A stretch of DNA of 32,337 nt, taken from Clostridiales bacterium (GTDB lineage: Bacteria; Bacillota; Clostridia; Christensenellales; Borkfalkiaceae). Where the stretch lies: positions 1 to 32,337 of the forward strand of contig SVIT01000011.1 in the NCBI GenBank assembly GCA_015069365.1. The letters run 5' to 3'. Positions 7,266 through 16,289 of the stretch are shown here, piece after piece; positions within the stretch are counted from its first letter, which is position 1, and every line of letters starts with the position of its first letter. Made by a program: the position numbers and the translations under genes. The notes under the pieces are model-generated. The model had not been told where the DNA came from. It did not search any database and was given only the letters and a program-made list of their open reading frames with translations.

Positions 7266-9224
7266 GTGAAAATGAACAAACAGGACGGTTTGCGAGGGGA
7301 AAAGTCCGCGAAACGCAGTGAAAAAACGCCCCGCAAAAAGAGTTCCACTAAAGAAAAAAATCCGATGGGGACAGCGTTTGATCTAAAGACATCAATGGAA
7401 AGGGCGGAAAGAAAACCCCGCGCAACCAAAGGGCAGACCAGAAAGAATGAAGATGCTTCGTCTCGAACGGTTAAACAAAAAAAACAAACAGCACCGATAA
7501 AAGGAACAAAACAATCGACGCATAAAAAAGGAACCACACCTAAGGCGGATAAGATTAAGACGTCTGCAGGCAAGAAAAAAGCCGTAAGAATATTATTTTT
7601 GGGCGGTGTCGGTGAGATCGGTAAAAATATGACCGCGATCGAATACGGCAACGATATCATCGTAATTGACGCGGGCTTAACCTTTCCTAATGAGGATATG
7701 CCGGGGGTTGATTCGGTTGTGCCCGACGTGACGTATCTTGCCCAAAACAAGGATAAAATTCGTGGCATTTTGTTGACGCACGGACATGAAGATCATATCG
7801 GCGGCGTACCGTATTTAATGAAAGAACTCGACCCTGCTACCCCCATTTATGGGACAAAGCTTACGCTAATGCTCATGGACAACAAGTTGCAGGAACATCG
7901 TATTCAGAATACTGTCGAGCGCGTTGTCCAACCTGGCGATCGTGTAAAACTCGGCGCTTTTGAGGTCGAGTTTGTCAACGTAAATCATTCTATCTCAGGT
8001 GCGTGCGCTTTGGCGATTCGTACCCCTAACGGCTTGATCTATCACAGTGGAGACTTTAAAATCGACCTTACTCCCGTTGCAGGTGACGCGATTGATCTTA
8101 AGCGTATTGCCGAGCTGGGTCAAGAGGGCGTTTTGCTCTATTTAGCGGAATCTACGAATATCGAACGCCCAGGATATACCATGAGTGAAACGGTTGTTGG
8201 GACAACCCTCGACCATCTTTTTTCCGAGAATATGACCCGCAGAATGATCATTGCGACGTTTGCGTCCAACGTACACCGCTTGCAACAGATCATTGATTTG
8301 GCGGTAAAATATCGTCGTAAAGTGGCACTTTCGGGTAGAAGTATGTTCAAAGTGGTCGAAGCTGCAGTCAAAATCGGAGAATTGAAGATCCCCGAAGGTG
8401 TTTTAATCGATATTGAAAAGACTAAAAATCTGTTTGACGGAGAACTTTTGATTGTATCTACGGGCTCGCAAGGTGAGCCGATGAGCGCTTTGACTCGTAT
8501 GGCTTCGGGCGATTTTAACAAGGTTACAATTGGGGGAAATGATACGATTATTATTTCTGCTAACCCGATTCCTGGCAATGAGAAGATGATCTATCGTGTT
8601 ATCAACAACCTTTACAAGAAAGGCGCGAAGGTTGTCTACGAAAGCTTGGAAAAAATCCACGTTTCAGGGCATGCTTGTCAGGAAGAGCATAAGATCTTGC
8701 ATAATCTGTTAAAACCTCGTTTTTTCATTCCCGTACACGGCGAATACCGTCATTTGAAACGTCACGCGGAGCTTGCTGAATCATTGGGAATGAGCGGGCA
8801 AAATATCCTAATCACCGATATCGGGAACTGTGTGGAATTGACGGATAAGAGTATGAAATTCGGCGAAAACATACAGGCAGGTACGAGATTAATCGACGGA
8901 ACGGGGGTAGAGGACTACGGAACGAGCGAAGTCATGAAAGACAGATTAAAGATGTCTGCAGATGGGGTGTTTACCGTAGCGCTTGCCGTGACGGGCAACT
9001 ACGTGATCAATGAACCTGTTATCGAATCGCACGGTTGCGTGTTCGGCGACAACGATACCGAAACGGAATTGACGAGTGTCGTTCAACGCGCTGTTGAGGG
9101 TTACAATTACGAGAGTGGTGACAAGACTGATTTGGCGATAACCGTTCGTAAAGTATTAAAAAATTATTTTTACAAAAAGACAAAACAAGCGCCTTTGATT
9201 ATAGTATCTGTGCTTGAATTATAA
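7266..9224 (+). CDS. rnj: Ribonuclease J with basic N-terminal extension
   Basis: A 652-residue metallo-beta-lactamase/beta-CASP ribonuclease, with 5'-3' exonuclease and endonuclease roles in mRNA decay and rRNA maturation. The zinc motif HGHEDH is at 172-177. The catalytic core begins near residue 106 (VRILFLGGVGEIGKN) and includes FVNVNHSISGACA, HSGDFKID and the late HGEYRHLKRHAEL. About 104 residues of Lys/Arg/Thr-rich, low-complexity sequence precede the core, making the protein about 100 residues longer than typical RNase J; extensions of this kind may bind RNA. The start is GTG at 7266 (GAGGAG 12 nt upstream, and an in-frame stop directly before it) or ATG at 7272. No promoter is evident in the 35 nt between the preceding terminator and the start. 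Confidence 0.93.
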   Translation: MKMNKQDGLRGEKSAKRSEKTPRKKSSTKEKNPMGTAFDLKTSMERAERKPRATKGQTRKNEDASSRTVKQKKQTAPIKGTKQSTHKKGTTPKADKIKTSAGKKKAVRILFLGGVGEIGKNMTAIEYGNDIIVIDAGLTFPNEDMPGVDSVVPDVTYLAQNKDKIRGILLTHGHEDHIGGVPYLMKELDPATPIYGTKLTLMLMDNKLQEHRIQNTVERVVQPGDRVKLGAFEVEFVNVNHSISGACALAIRTPNGLIYHSGDFKIDLTPVAGDAIDLKRIAELGQEGVLLYLAESTNIERPGYTMSETVVGTTLDHLFSENMTRRMIIATFASNVHRLQQIIDLAVKYRRKVALSGRSMFKVVEAAVKIGELKIPEGVLIDIEKTKNLFDGELLIVSTGSQGEPMSALTRMASGDFNKVTIGGNDTIIISANPIPGNEKMIYRVINNLYKKGAKVVYESLEKIHVSGHACQEEHKILHNLLKPRFFIPVHGEYRHLKRHAELAESLGMSGQNILITDIGNCVELTDKSMKFGENIQAGTRLIDGTGVEDYGTSEVMKDRLKMSADGVFTVALAVTGNYVINEPVIESHGCVFGDNDTETELTSVVQRAVEGYNYESGDKTDLAITVRKVLKNYFYKKTKQAPLIIVSVLEL

Positions 9225-9239
9225 GGCGAAAAGGTAGAG

Positions 9240-9866
9240 ATGAAATATACGGCTTCGTTGGTAAAATTGAATATTGACGAACAAATTGCGCAAAGACGAA
9301 AAGAGGCGTTAGACCGCGGTATTCCCGTGGCAGACGATGAGACGTTGCAGTTCCTTTTACTGGTTCTCGAAATGAAATGTCCTGTGCGGATTTTGGAGAT
9401 CGGCACAGCGGTTGGTTTGTCGGGCGTTGCTATGCTTAAGACGTGTCCAAACGCGCGCCTAACGACCATGGAGCTGGAAGAGGACCGTTATATCGAGGCA
9501 AAGAAGAATTTCTCCGATTTTGGCGTAGAGGACCGTGTGACCGCATATCTTGGAGATGCGGCGGAGATACTCTCTATGATGGACGGAGAATATGATTTTG
9601 TCTTTCTGGACGGTCCAAAAGCGCAATATGAGAAATATTTATTCGACTTAAAGAGGTTGATGAAAAGGGGTGCGGTGCTGTTCTCCGATGACGTACTTTT
9701 GTACGGTTGGGTCAGCGGAGAAGAACCGACGCCGCAAAAACGTCATTCTATCGTAGACAAAATTCGCTCTTATTTAGAGGTGATTACTGCGGATAAAGAT
9801 TTCATAACGTCCGTCTTAAACGTGGGCGACGGAGTGGCTTTGTCGGTATACAACAAGCAAGAATAG
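9240..9866 (+). CDS. trmR: tRNA 5-hydroxyuridine methyltransferase
   Basis: A 208-residue class I SAM-dependent O-methyltransferase of the COMT-like family. The SAM-binding loop is ILEIGTAVGLSGVAML (about residues 57-72), with acidic TMELEEDR after it. Metal-binding acids are expected in FLDGPKAQYE and FSDDVLLYG; the usual D-N pair reads D-D here. In Bacillus subtilis the homologue YrrM/TrmR methylates 5-hydroxyuridine at tRNA position 34 to 5-methoxyuridine. The next gene is a U32 family TrhP, which supplies the hydroxyuridine, so the pair supports this specific role over a generic methyltransferase. It starts 15 nt after RNase J with a weak AAGGTAGAG ribosome binding site. Confidence 0.85.
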   Translation: MKYTASLVKLNIDEQIAQRRKEALDRGIPVADDETLQFLLLVLEMKCPVRILEIGTAVGLSGVAMLKTCPNARLTTMELEEDRYIEAKKNFSDFGVEDRVTAYLGDAAEILSMMDGEYDFVFLDGPKAQYEKYLFDLKRLMKRGAVLFSDDVLLYGWVSGEEPTPQKRHSIVDKIRSYLEVITADKDFITSVLNVGDGVALSVYNKQE

Positions 9867-9897
9867 CGGTTCAACGCGACCATGGGTGGCACATTTG

Positions 9898-11124
9898 ATG
9901 GACAAAAGAGAAAATAAACAAATCAAGGCAGAACTGTTGGCGCCTGCTGGCAGCTATGGGAAATTATTGACGGCTTTTCATTTCGGCGCAGATGCGGCGT
10001 ACGTTGGTGGAAAGAATTTTTCCTTGCGTACCTTTGCAGATAACTTCACCGCAGACGAATTAAAGAATGCGGTAGCTTTGGCGCATGGACTGGGAAAGAA
10101 ATTATATGTAACGGCGAACGTTTTTGCGCGTAACGCCGATTTTTCCGTGCTTGGCGATTATTTTACATTCCTGAATGAAATAGGGGTAGACGGGGCGATC
10201 GTCAGTGATCCAGGGGCAATCTATACAGCGAAAAAAGTTGCGCCCGATTTGACGTTGCATCTTTCAACACAAGCCAATACCACGAATAAATATGCGGTTA
10301 AATTTTGGCAGGAGCAAGGTGTTTCGCGTATCGTACTCGCGCGGGAGCTGTCCTTGAAAGAAATTTCTGAGATACACGATTTTGTCCCCGAGATGGAACT
10401 AGAAGCATTTGTCCATGGCGCAATGTGTATTTCGTATAGTGGGAGATGTTTATTGTCCGATTATTTAGACGGACGTTCTTCCAATAGAGGGGCATGCGTG
10501 CAGTCTTGCCGTTGGCGTTACGAGGTACGCGCATTGAATGCCACCAACGGAAAATCGGAATGGTTACCGATCGAACAAGACGAAAAAGGTACGTATATAT
10601 TTAACAGCAAAGACCTGAATATGCTCTCCTATTTACATGAAATGGAGGGGGCAGGTGTGAGTTCATTCAAAATTGAAGGCAGAATGAAGAGCGGATATTA
10701 TCTCGCTACGGTCATCAATGCGTATCGCCGTTATATGAACGGTGGGGCGTTTGACCTTTCCGAAACGGAACTTTCCAACGTAGCGCACCGCGATTATACG
10801 CAAGCGTATGCGCTTGGGGACAACCCTGAAACGGTGAATTATGCCGATAGCCAATCGAAAGGTGACTACGTCTATATCGCTGACGTTATCGCTTGCGAGA
10901 ACGGATATGTTTTTGCCGAAATGCGTAATCGCTTTAAAGTCGGGGAGAAGTTAGAAATTCTTTCTCCCGACGAAAACAATGGGAAGAGTTTTCTTATCGA
11001 AGAAATGTATGACTCGAAAGGTGAATATGCGGAAGACGGAAAGCTGGTGCAGGAGATCTATAAAATCAAGTGTCCGTTTTTAGTAAAAAAAGGCGACTAT
11101 CTTCGTCGTCAAAAAATGAATTGA
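9898..11124 (+). CDS. trhP: U32 family tRNA hydroxylation protein TrhP
   Basis: About 408 residues with the U32 signature EAFVHGAMCISYSGRCLLS followed by SSNRGACVQSCRWRY, which supplies the cluster-binding cysteines. Family members were named collagenase-like peptidases, but TrhP (YegQ, YrrN/YrrO) takes part in prephenate-dependent 5-hydroxyuridine formation at tRNA U34. Early segments ELLAPAGSYGKLLTAFHFGA and AYVGGKNFSLR are typical of the barrel domain. Adjacent trmR is the next step of the pathway. Only one copy is present, whereas B. subtilis has two. The ATG at 9898 has GGTGG 8 nt upstream; an in-frame GTG at 9886 would add four residues. Confidence 0.87.
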   Translation: MDKRENKQIKAELLAPAGSYGKLLTAFHFGADAAYVGGKNFSLRTFADNFTADELKNAVALAHGLGKKLYVTANVFARNADFSVLGDYFTFLNEIGVDGAIVSDPGAIYTAKKVAPDLTLHLSTQANTTNKYAVKFWQEQGVSRIVLARELSLKEISEIHDFVPEMELEAFVHGAMCISYSGRCLLSDYLDGRSSNRGACVQSCRWRYEVRALNATNGKSEWLPIEQDEKGTYIFNSKDLNMLSYLHEMEGAGVSSFKIEGRMKSGYYLATVINAYRRYMNGGAFDLSETELSNVAHRDYTQAYALGDNPETVNYADSQSKGDYVYIADVIACENGYVFAEMRNRFKVGEKLEILSPDENNGKSFLIEEMYDSKGEYAEDGKLVQEIYKIKCPFLVKKGDYLRRQKMN

Positions 11125-11142
11125 GTTGTTGAGGATATAAAT

Positions 11143-12135
11143 ATGAAAAAAATTTTATTGATCGCAACGGGTGGTACAATAGCCTCGCATTCTGGGGCAG
11201 AGGGATTGATTCCTAAAATGGCAGCGGAAGAATTATTGAAATCCGTACCTGAAGTATTTGACTTTTGTCAACCTTCGGCGATACAAATTTATAACATTGA
11301 TAGTACCAACGTTACGCCCGATCACTGGATTCGTTTGGCAACGACGATTAAGGAAAACTATGATGCCTATGACGGCTTTGTTGTGTGTCACGGAACGGAT
11401 ACAATGGCGTACACGGCGGCAATGATCTCGTACATGGTACAGCATTCTCCGAAACCTATCGTCTTTACGGGTTCGCAAAAACCGATAGATAAAGAGGATA
11501 CGGATGGCAGAATTAATCTTCGAGATAGCTTTTTATATGCGACTTCGGGACATGCGTCCGATGTGGTAATCGTCTTCCAAGGAAACGTAATTGCGGGTAC
11601 GCGCGCTAAGAAAGTTCGCACGAAAAGTTTTAATGCGTTTACCAGCGTGGATTTCCCGAATTTGGCGGTGATACGTGACGGAAGAATTATTCAGTATATA
11701 AAGACGCCAAAAGCGGACAAGCCTGAGTTTTATTTGGAACTAAACGATAAGGTCGGGCTTTTGACCTTGACGCCTGGGACAAAAGGGGAGATTTTAGACG
11801 CTTATTTTCGCTACAATGACGCGGTGGTACTTTCGGGGTACGGCACGGGTGGAATCCCCGAGGGGGATTATTATGGCTTTTATGACGTGATAGAAAGTTG
11901 GCAGAAAAAAGGGAAGACTTTGGTTGTCACAACTCAAGTCCAACAAGAGGGGAGTGATATGGACGTTTACCGTGTTGGTAGAGGTTTAAAAAATCGCTTT
12001 GACCTTTTAGAAAGTTATGCGATGACGTATGAAAGTATCATTACGAAACTAATGTGGATTCTTGCACAGACCAAGGCGGATAGCGAGGTTCGTACACTGT
12101 TCTACAAGAATATAAATTATGACTTAATCGGTTAA
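11143..12135 (+). CDS. ansA: L-asparaginase, type I (cytoplasmic)
   Basis: A 330-residue asparaginase that hydrolyses L-asparagine to aspartate and ammonia. Catalytic signatures are ATGGTIAS with Thr12 and VCHGTDTMAYTA with Thr85-Asp86; DSTNVTPDHW, GSQKPIDKEDTDGRINLRDS and LSGYGTGGIPEGDY also fit. There is no signal peptide, so it acts inside the cell (type I). It lies 18 nt after trhP and just before two peptidase genes, suggesting a peptide and amino-acid catabolism segment within the run. Confidence 0.92.
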   Translation: MKKILLIATGGTIASHSGAEGLIPKMAAEELLKSVPEVFDFCQPSAIQIYNIDSTNVTPDHWIRLATTIKENYDAYDGFVVCHGTDTMAYTAAMISYMVQHSPKPIVFTGSQKPIDKEDTDGRINLRDSFLYATSGHASDVVIVFQGNVIAGTRAKKVRTKSFNAFTSVDFPNLAVIRDGRIIQYIKTPKADKPEFYLELNDKVGLLTLTPGTKGEILDAYFRYNDAVVLSGYGTGGIPEGDYYGFYDVIESWQKKGKTLVVTTQVQQEGSDMDVYRVGRGLKNRFDLLESYAMTYESIITKLMWILAQTKADSEVRTLFYKNINYDLIG

Positions 12136-12155
12136 ATGAAGGGGGTATGTACGCA

Positions 12156-13874
12156 ATGAATGAGTTAAAACGTTTTGAAGATATGCAGTATGTGCGCCCA
12201 GATTTTGTGCGGTTGAAACAGCTTTACGAGCGACTGAATGCCCGTCTTTTAGAGGCAAAAACATATGCGGAAGTGAAGGCGTGTATTTTGGAGGAAGAAG
12301 AGATTTCCTCTCACTTGCATACGATGGGAACGTTGGCGATGGTTCGCCATACGATTGACACGACCGATCAATTTTACGAAGCGGAAGAGGAGTTCTTTAA
12401 TCACGAGTATCCAGAATTAATGCCGTATGCGCAACAGTTTGGATTGAATCTTTTAAATTCCCCGTTTAAGGCGGATATTGACAAGGAATACGGTGAGCAG
12501 TTTTTAAAAGCGGTGAAGCTTTCCGCAGACTGTTTCTCTGAGAAGAATATTTCCCTTATGCAAGAGGAAAGCGATCTTGTAAATCGTTATCAAAGACTGA
12601 CGTCGGCGTGTAAAATTTTGTTTGACGGCGGCGAGCATAATCTTTATGGGATTTTAAAATATTTTTCCGATCCCGACCGCGAGGTGCGTAAAGCGGCGGC
12701 AAAGAAATACGCCGAGTTTTTCGAGGCAAACGACGCGGAATTTGGTGAAATTTTTGATAAACTGGTAAAAATCCGTCATCAAATGGGCGTGAATATGGGT
12801 TTTGAGGATTTTGTTCCGCTCGGGTACATGCAACAAGGGCGTATGGACTATGACGAGAAGGACGTTGCAGCGTTTAGGGCGCAGGTTTTGGAGACGCTGG
12901 TTCCGTTCTGCGAGGAGATTTACAAAGCGCAGGCAAAGCGCATAGGCGTTGATAAAATTCGCTACTACGACGAACAGTTGATTTTTACGGACGGAAACGC
13001 AGTGCCAATCGGGGATAGAGAATATCTTGTCGAGCAGGCGCGCAAAATGTATCACGACATGAGCGCGGAAACGGGTGAGTTCATCGATTTTATGTTGGAG
13101 CACGGCTTAATGGATTTGGATAACAAGCCCAATAAAGCACCGACGGGATATATGACCACGTTCAACGATTATAAAGCGCCGTTTGTGTATTCCTGCTTCA
13201 ACGGAACAACGGGCGACGTGGACGTGCTGACACACGAAATGGGACATGCTTTTGCGGGATATATGGCAATGCGCCATCAGCCTTTGCAGGCAATGTGGAG
13301 CGAGCCTACGGATATTGCAGAGATACATTCCATGTCCATGGAGCAGTTTGCTTACCCGTATGCAGAGCTTTTCTTTGGCGATAAAGCGGATAAATACCGT
13401 TTCCAGCATTTGCAGGAGGCGCTTACGTTTATTCCGTTCGGTGTTGCCGTGGACGAGTTTCAGCACGTTGTGTATAAAAATCCCGAAATGACCCCGAATG
13501 AGCGCACAGCGGCATGGAAAGCGTTAGAGGAAAAATATATGCCTTGGCGTGATTATGGGGATGATAACGAGTTTTTCACCCGTGGCGGTTGGTGGTATCA
13601 TAAATTGCACATTTTCCACTATCCGTTCTATTATATCAACTACACGTTGACGAGCATGGGCGCTTTGGAGTTCAAATCCAAACAGGCGCAGGACAAGGCA
13701 AAATGTTGGGCGGATTATATGACCCTTTGCAAGGTGGGCGGTTCGCTCGGTTATTTGGAAACGTTAAAGGCGGCGAATCTCGCCAATCCGTTTGAAAAAG
13801 GTAGCGTACAGCGCGCGGTGGGCTACGCAATAGATATTTTGCGCGCAGAACTTAACAAGGAGAATATGAAATGA
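12156..13874 (+). CDS. M3 family oligoendopeptidase (PepF-like)
   Basis: A 572-residue zinc metallopeptidase that would cut short peptides in the cytoplasm. The gluzincin motif HEMGH is at 360-364 (His360, Glu361, His364), with the third ligand expected at Glu389 in AEIHSMSMEQF. The later GWWYHKLHIFHYPFYYINYTL segment is typical of the M3 family and holds substrate-binding His and Tyr residues. No signal peptide is present. I choose the ATG at 12156 because AAGGGGG ends 10 nt upstream; an ATG at 12147 would be only one base from that site. The gene overlaps the next by 4 nt (ATGA), so translation is probably coupled. Confidence 0.9.
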   Translation: MNELKRFEDMQYVRPDFVRLKQLYERLNARLLEAKTYAEVKACILEEEEISSHLHTMGTLAMVRHTIDTTDQFYEAEEEFFNHEYPELMPYAQQFGLNLLNSPFKADIDKEYGEQFLKAVKLSADCFSEKNISLMQEESDLVNRYQRLTSACKILFDGGEHNLYGILKYFSDPDREVRKAAAKKYAEFFEANDAEFGEIFDKLVKIRHQMGVNMGFEDFVPLGYMQQGRMDYDEKDVAAFRAQVLETLVPFCEEIYKAQAKRIGVDKIRYYDEQLIFTDGNAVPIGDREYLVEQARKMYHDMSAETGEFIDFMLEHGLMDLDNKPNKAPTGYMTTFNDYKAPFVYSCFNGTTGDVDVLTHEMGHAFAGYMAMRHQPLQAMWSEPTDIAEIHSMSMEQFAYPYAELFFGDKADKYRFQHLQEALTFIPFGVAVDEFQHVVYKNPEMTPNERTAAWKALEEKYMPWRDYGDDNEFFTRGGWWYHKLHIFHYPFYYINYTLTSMGALEFKSKQAQDKAKCWADYMTLCKVGGSLGYLETLKAANLANPFEKGSVQRAVGYAIDILRAELNKENMK

Positions 13875-15097
13875 GAACTTCACAATTACGCAAGTATGCA
13901 AAACTTTTAGCAAGAGTCGGGTTGAATGTAAAGAAAGGGCAGTCGGTATTTATCGCCGCATGCTTGGATCAACCTGAATTCGTCACGATGACCGTGGAAG
14001 AATGTTATAAGGCGGGGGCTAGCGAGGTGTACGTAGAATGGACGCACCAGCCTGCTGACAAGCTCAGCTCGCAGTACAGAACGTTGGAATCCTTGTCCGA
14101 ATTAAAGCCTTGGGCAAAGGCAAAGTGGGAATATAAAGCGGAGAAATATGCTTGCCGTTTGTGGATTGAATCGGAAGATCCCGACGGGATGAACGGGGTT
14201 GATCAGGAAAAAATGAGCAAAGCCCGTCAAGCGCTGTATCCGCAGATTAAACCGTTTAGAAAGGCGTTGGAAAACAGACATCAGTGGTGTATTGCGGCTG
14301 TTCCTGGGAAAGCTTGGGCGAAAAAGGTGTTCCCGCATTTATCCGAACGCCGCGCAGTAGAGGAAATGTGGAAGGTGATTTTGCTCACCGCGCGTGCAGA
14401 CGGTAAAAACCCCATTGCGGCATGGAAAGAGCATAACGCGGATTTGGACGCACGCTGCGCGTACTTGAACGGTTTGGGTTTGAAATATCTGGAATACAAG
14501 AGTTCGAATGGCACCGATTTTACTGTGGAACTTATGCCTGAAAGCATCTTTGCCGGCGGTAAGGAAAAAACGTTGCAGGGCAGAATTTTCAACCCTAACA
14601 TTCCTACCGAAGAAGTATTCACTTCCCCCAAAGCAGGCGCTGCGGAAGGCATCGTGTACTCGTCTAAACCCCTTTCCTATATGGGTGAATTGATCGAAGA
14701 CTTCTCCTTGCGTTTTGAAAACGGTAGCGTCGTTGAAGTCAAGGCGAAAAAGGGTGAAGAATTGCTCAAAAAGATGGTTTCGATGGATGAAGGCGCGGCT
14801 CGTCTTGGCGAATGTGCTTTGATTCCGTACAATTCTCCCATCAACGAATCGGGCGTTTTGTTCTACAATACGCTGTTTGATGAAAACGCAAGTTGCCACT
14901 TTGCTCTGGGGCATGGTTTTAACGAATGCTTAAAAGGCTTTGAAAAGCTGACCGATGAAGAATGTAAAGCAAAGGGAATCAACGACAGTATGATTCACGT
15001 GGATTTCATGATCGGTACGAAAGATATGTCGATCGTCGGGATTAAGGAAAACGGCGAACGCGTACAAATTTTCAAGGACGGAAACTGGGCGTTTTAA
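13871..15097 (+). CDS. M29 family aminopeptidase
   Basis: A 408-residue metallo-aminopeptidase of the AmpS/PepS/T family that removes N-terminal residues from peptides. Expected metal ligands appear in order: Glu in GAAEGIVYSS, Glu in RLGECALIPYNSPI, His in ASCHFALGHGF and His/Asp in MIHVDFMIGT. The N-terminal domain begins LRKYAKLLARVGLNVKKGQ, typical of the family. The start overlaps the M3 peptidase stop, so endopeptidase and aminopeptidase are made together and could complete peptide breakdown in sequence. Length is normal. Confidence 0.92.
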   Translation: MRTSQLRKYAKLLARVGLNVKKGQSVFIAACLDQPEFVTMTVEECYKAGASEVYVEWTHQPADKLSSQYRTLESLSELKPWAKAKWEYKAEKYACRLWIESEDPDGMNGVDQEKMSKARQALYPQIKPFRKALENRHQWCIAAVPGKAWAKKVFPHLSERRAVEEMWKVILLTARADGKNPIAAWKEHNADLDARCAYLNGLGLKYLEYKSSNGTDFTVELMPESIFAGGKEKTLQGRIFNPNIPTEEVFTSPKAGAAEGIVYSSKPLSYMGELIEDFSLRFENGSVVEVKAKKGEELLKKMVSMDEGAARLGECALIPYNSPINESGVLFYNTLFDENASCHFALGHGFNECLKGFEKLTDEECKAKGINDSMIHVDFMIGTKDMSIVGIKENGERVQIFKDGNWAF

Positions 15098-15155
15098 GTT
15101 TCAATCACGAAAAACTGCGGTATAAATAAAGTGAATAAGCGTAAGAGGTAACTTT

Positions 15156-16274
15156 ATGACGAAAATTGATATATTTTCCGGCTTTTTAGGGGCTGGAAAA
15201 ACAACTTTGATTAAAAAACTGATTCAAGAAGCATATAAAGGCGAGAAGGTAGTTTTGATCGAGAATGAATTTGGTGAAATCGGTATCGACGGCGGATTTT
15301 TAAAAGACGCAGGAATCAACGTTACGGAGATGAACTCGGGGTGTATCTGCTGTTCGCTCGTAGGGGATTTTGCCAAGGCTTTAAAGCAAGTATCGGTTCG
15401 ATATGCTCCCGATCGAATTATAATCGAACCTTCGGGGGTTGGGAAACTCAGCGACGTAATCAAGGCGGTTGCAAACGCGAAGATTGACGATGGAAAACTG
15501 AATGCATTCTGTACGGTAGTCGACGCGGCGAAATGTAAAATGTATATGAAAAACTTCGGTGAATTTTTCAATGATCAGGTAGAGAATGCTAGCTGTATTA
15601 TTCTTTCGCATACCGATAAAACTTCGGAAGAAAAACTTGAAGCGGCGGTGGCACTGTTAAAGGAAAAGAACTCGACGGCAACGGTGGTTACCTCGTCCTG
15701 GGATAGCTTGGACGGCAAGGCGATTTTAGCGGCAATGGAGCAAAAGGACTGCTTGCAAGCAGAACTTGATCGCCTCGCAAAAGAGTATGAAGAGTATCGC
15801 CATGAACATCATCATGGAGAGTGTCACGACCCGAATTGTGACTGTCATAATCACAGTGAACACGTACATGGTATGGGGGAACACCATCATGAGCATCATG
15901 AACAGCACCACCACGACCATGGCGACGGAGAGTGTCATGACCCGAACTGTGCTTGTCACGGACACCACGGACATCATCACGAGGGACATGATCATCACGC
16001 GGACGACGTGTTTACCAGTTGGGGAAAAGAAACCGCGCGAAAGTATACGAAAGAAGAAATGCAAGCAATCCTTACGGAGCTTCAAAATGAAGAGACGTAC
16101 GGCGTGATTTTGCGTGCGAAAGGCATTGTGGCAGGGGCGGAAGAATGGATTCATTTCGATTACGTACCTGGAGAACCCGACGTGCGCTTTGGCAGTGCAG
16201 GCGTCACGGGTAGATTGTGCGTTATCGGTTGCGGATTAAATGAAACGGCGCTTGCACAACTGTTCAAGATTTAA
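15156..16274 (+). CDS. COG0523/CobW-family metallochaperone GTPase with His-rich insert
   Basis: A 372-residue G3E GTPase. The Walker A GFLGAGKTTLIKKL is at about residues 8-21, the family metal motif C-x-C-C is at 63-66 (SGCICCSL), and SHTDK stands in the NKxD position. Residues 216-281 form a linker with 28 histidines and six cysteines, including two copies of GECHDPNCxCH. A CobW C-terminal domain follows (ILRAKGIVAGAEEWIHFDYVPGE). Members deliver Zn2+ or other metals to client proteins; the metal is not certain here. AAGAGG precedes the ATG. It starts 58 nt after the M29 gene with no clear promoter or metal-regulator box, and is paired with another P-loop gene 15 nt downstream. Confidence 0.9.
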   Translation: MTKIDIFSGFLGAGKTTLIKKLIQEAYKGEKVVLIENEFGEIGIDGGFLKDAGINVTEMNSGCICCSLVGDFAKALKQVSVRYAPDRIIIEPSGVGKLSDVIKAVANAKIDDGKLNAFCTVVDAAKCKMYMKNFGEFFNDQVENASCIILSHTDKTSEEKLEAAVALLKEKNSTATVVTSSWDSLDGKAILAAMEQKDCLQAELDRLAKEYEEYRHEHHHGECHDPNCDCHNHSEHVHGMGEHHHEHHEQHHHDHGDGECHDPNCACHGHHGHHHEGHDHHADDVFTSWGKETARKYTKEEMQAILTELQNEETYGVILRAKGIVAGAEEWIHFDYVPGEPDVRFGSAGVTGRLCVIGCGLNETALAQLFKI

Positions 16275-16289
16275 TAGTGAGGAGAGAAA

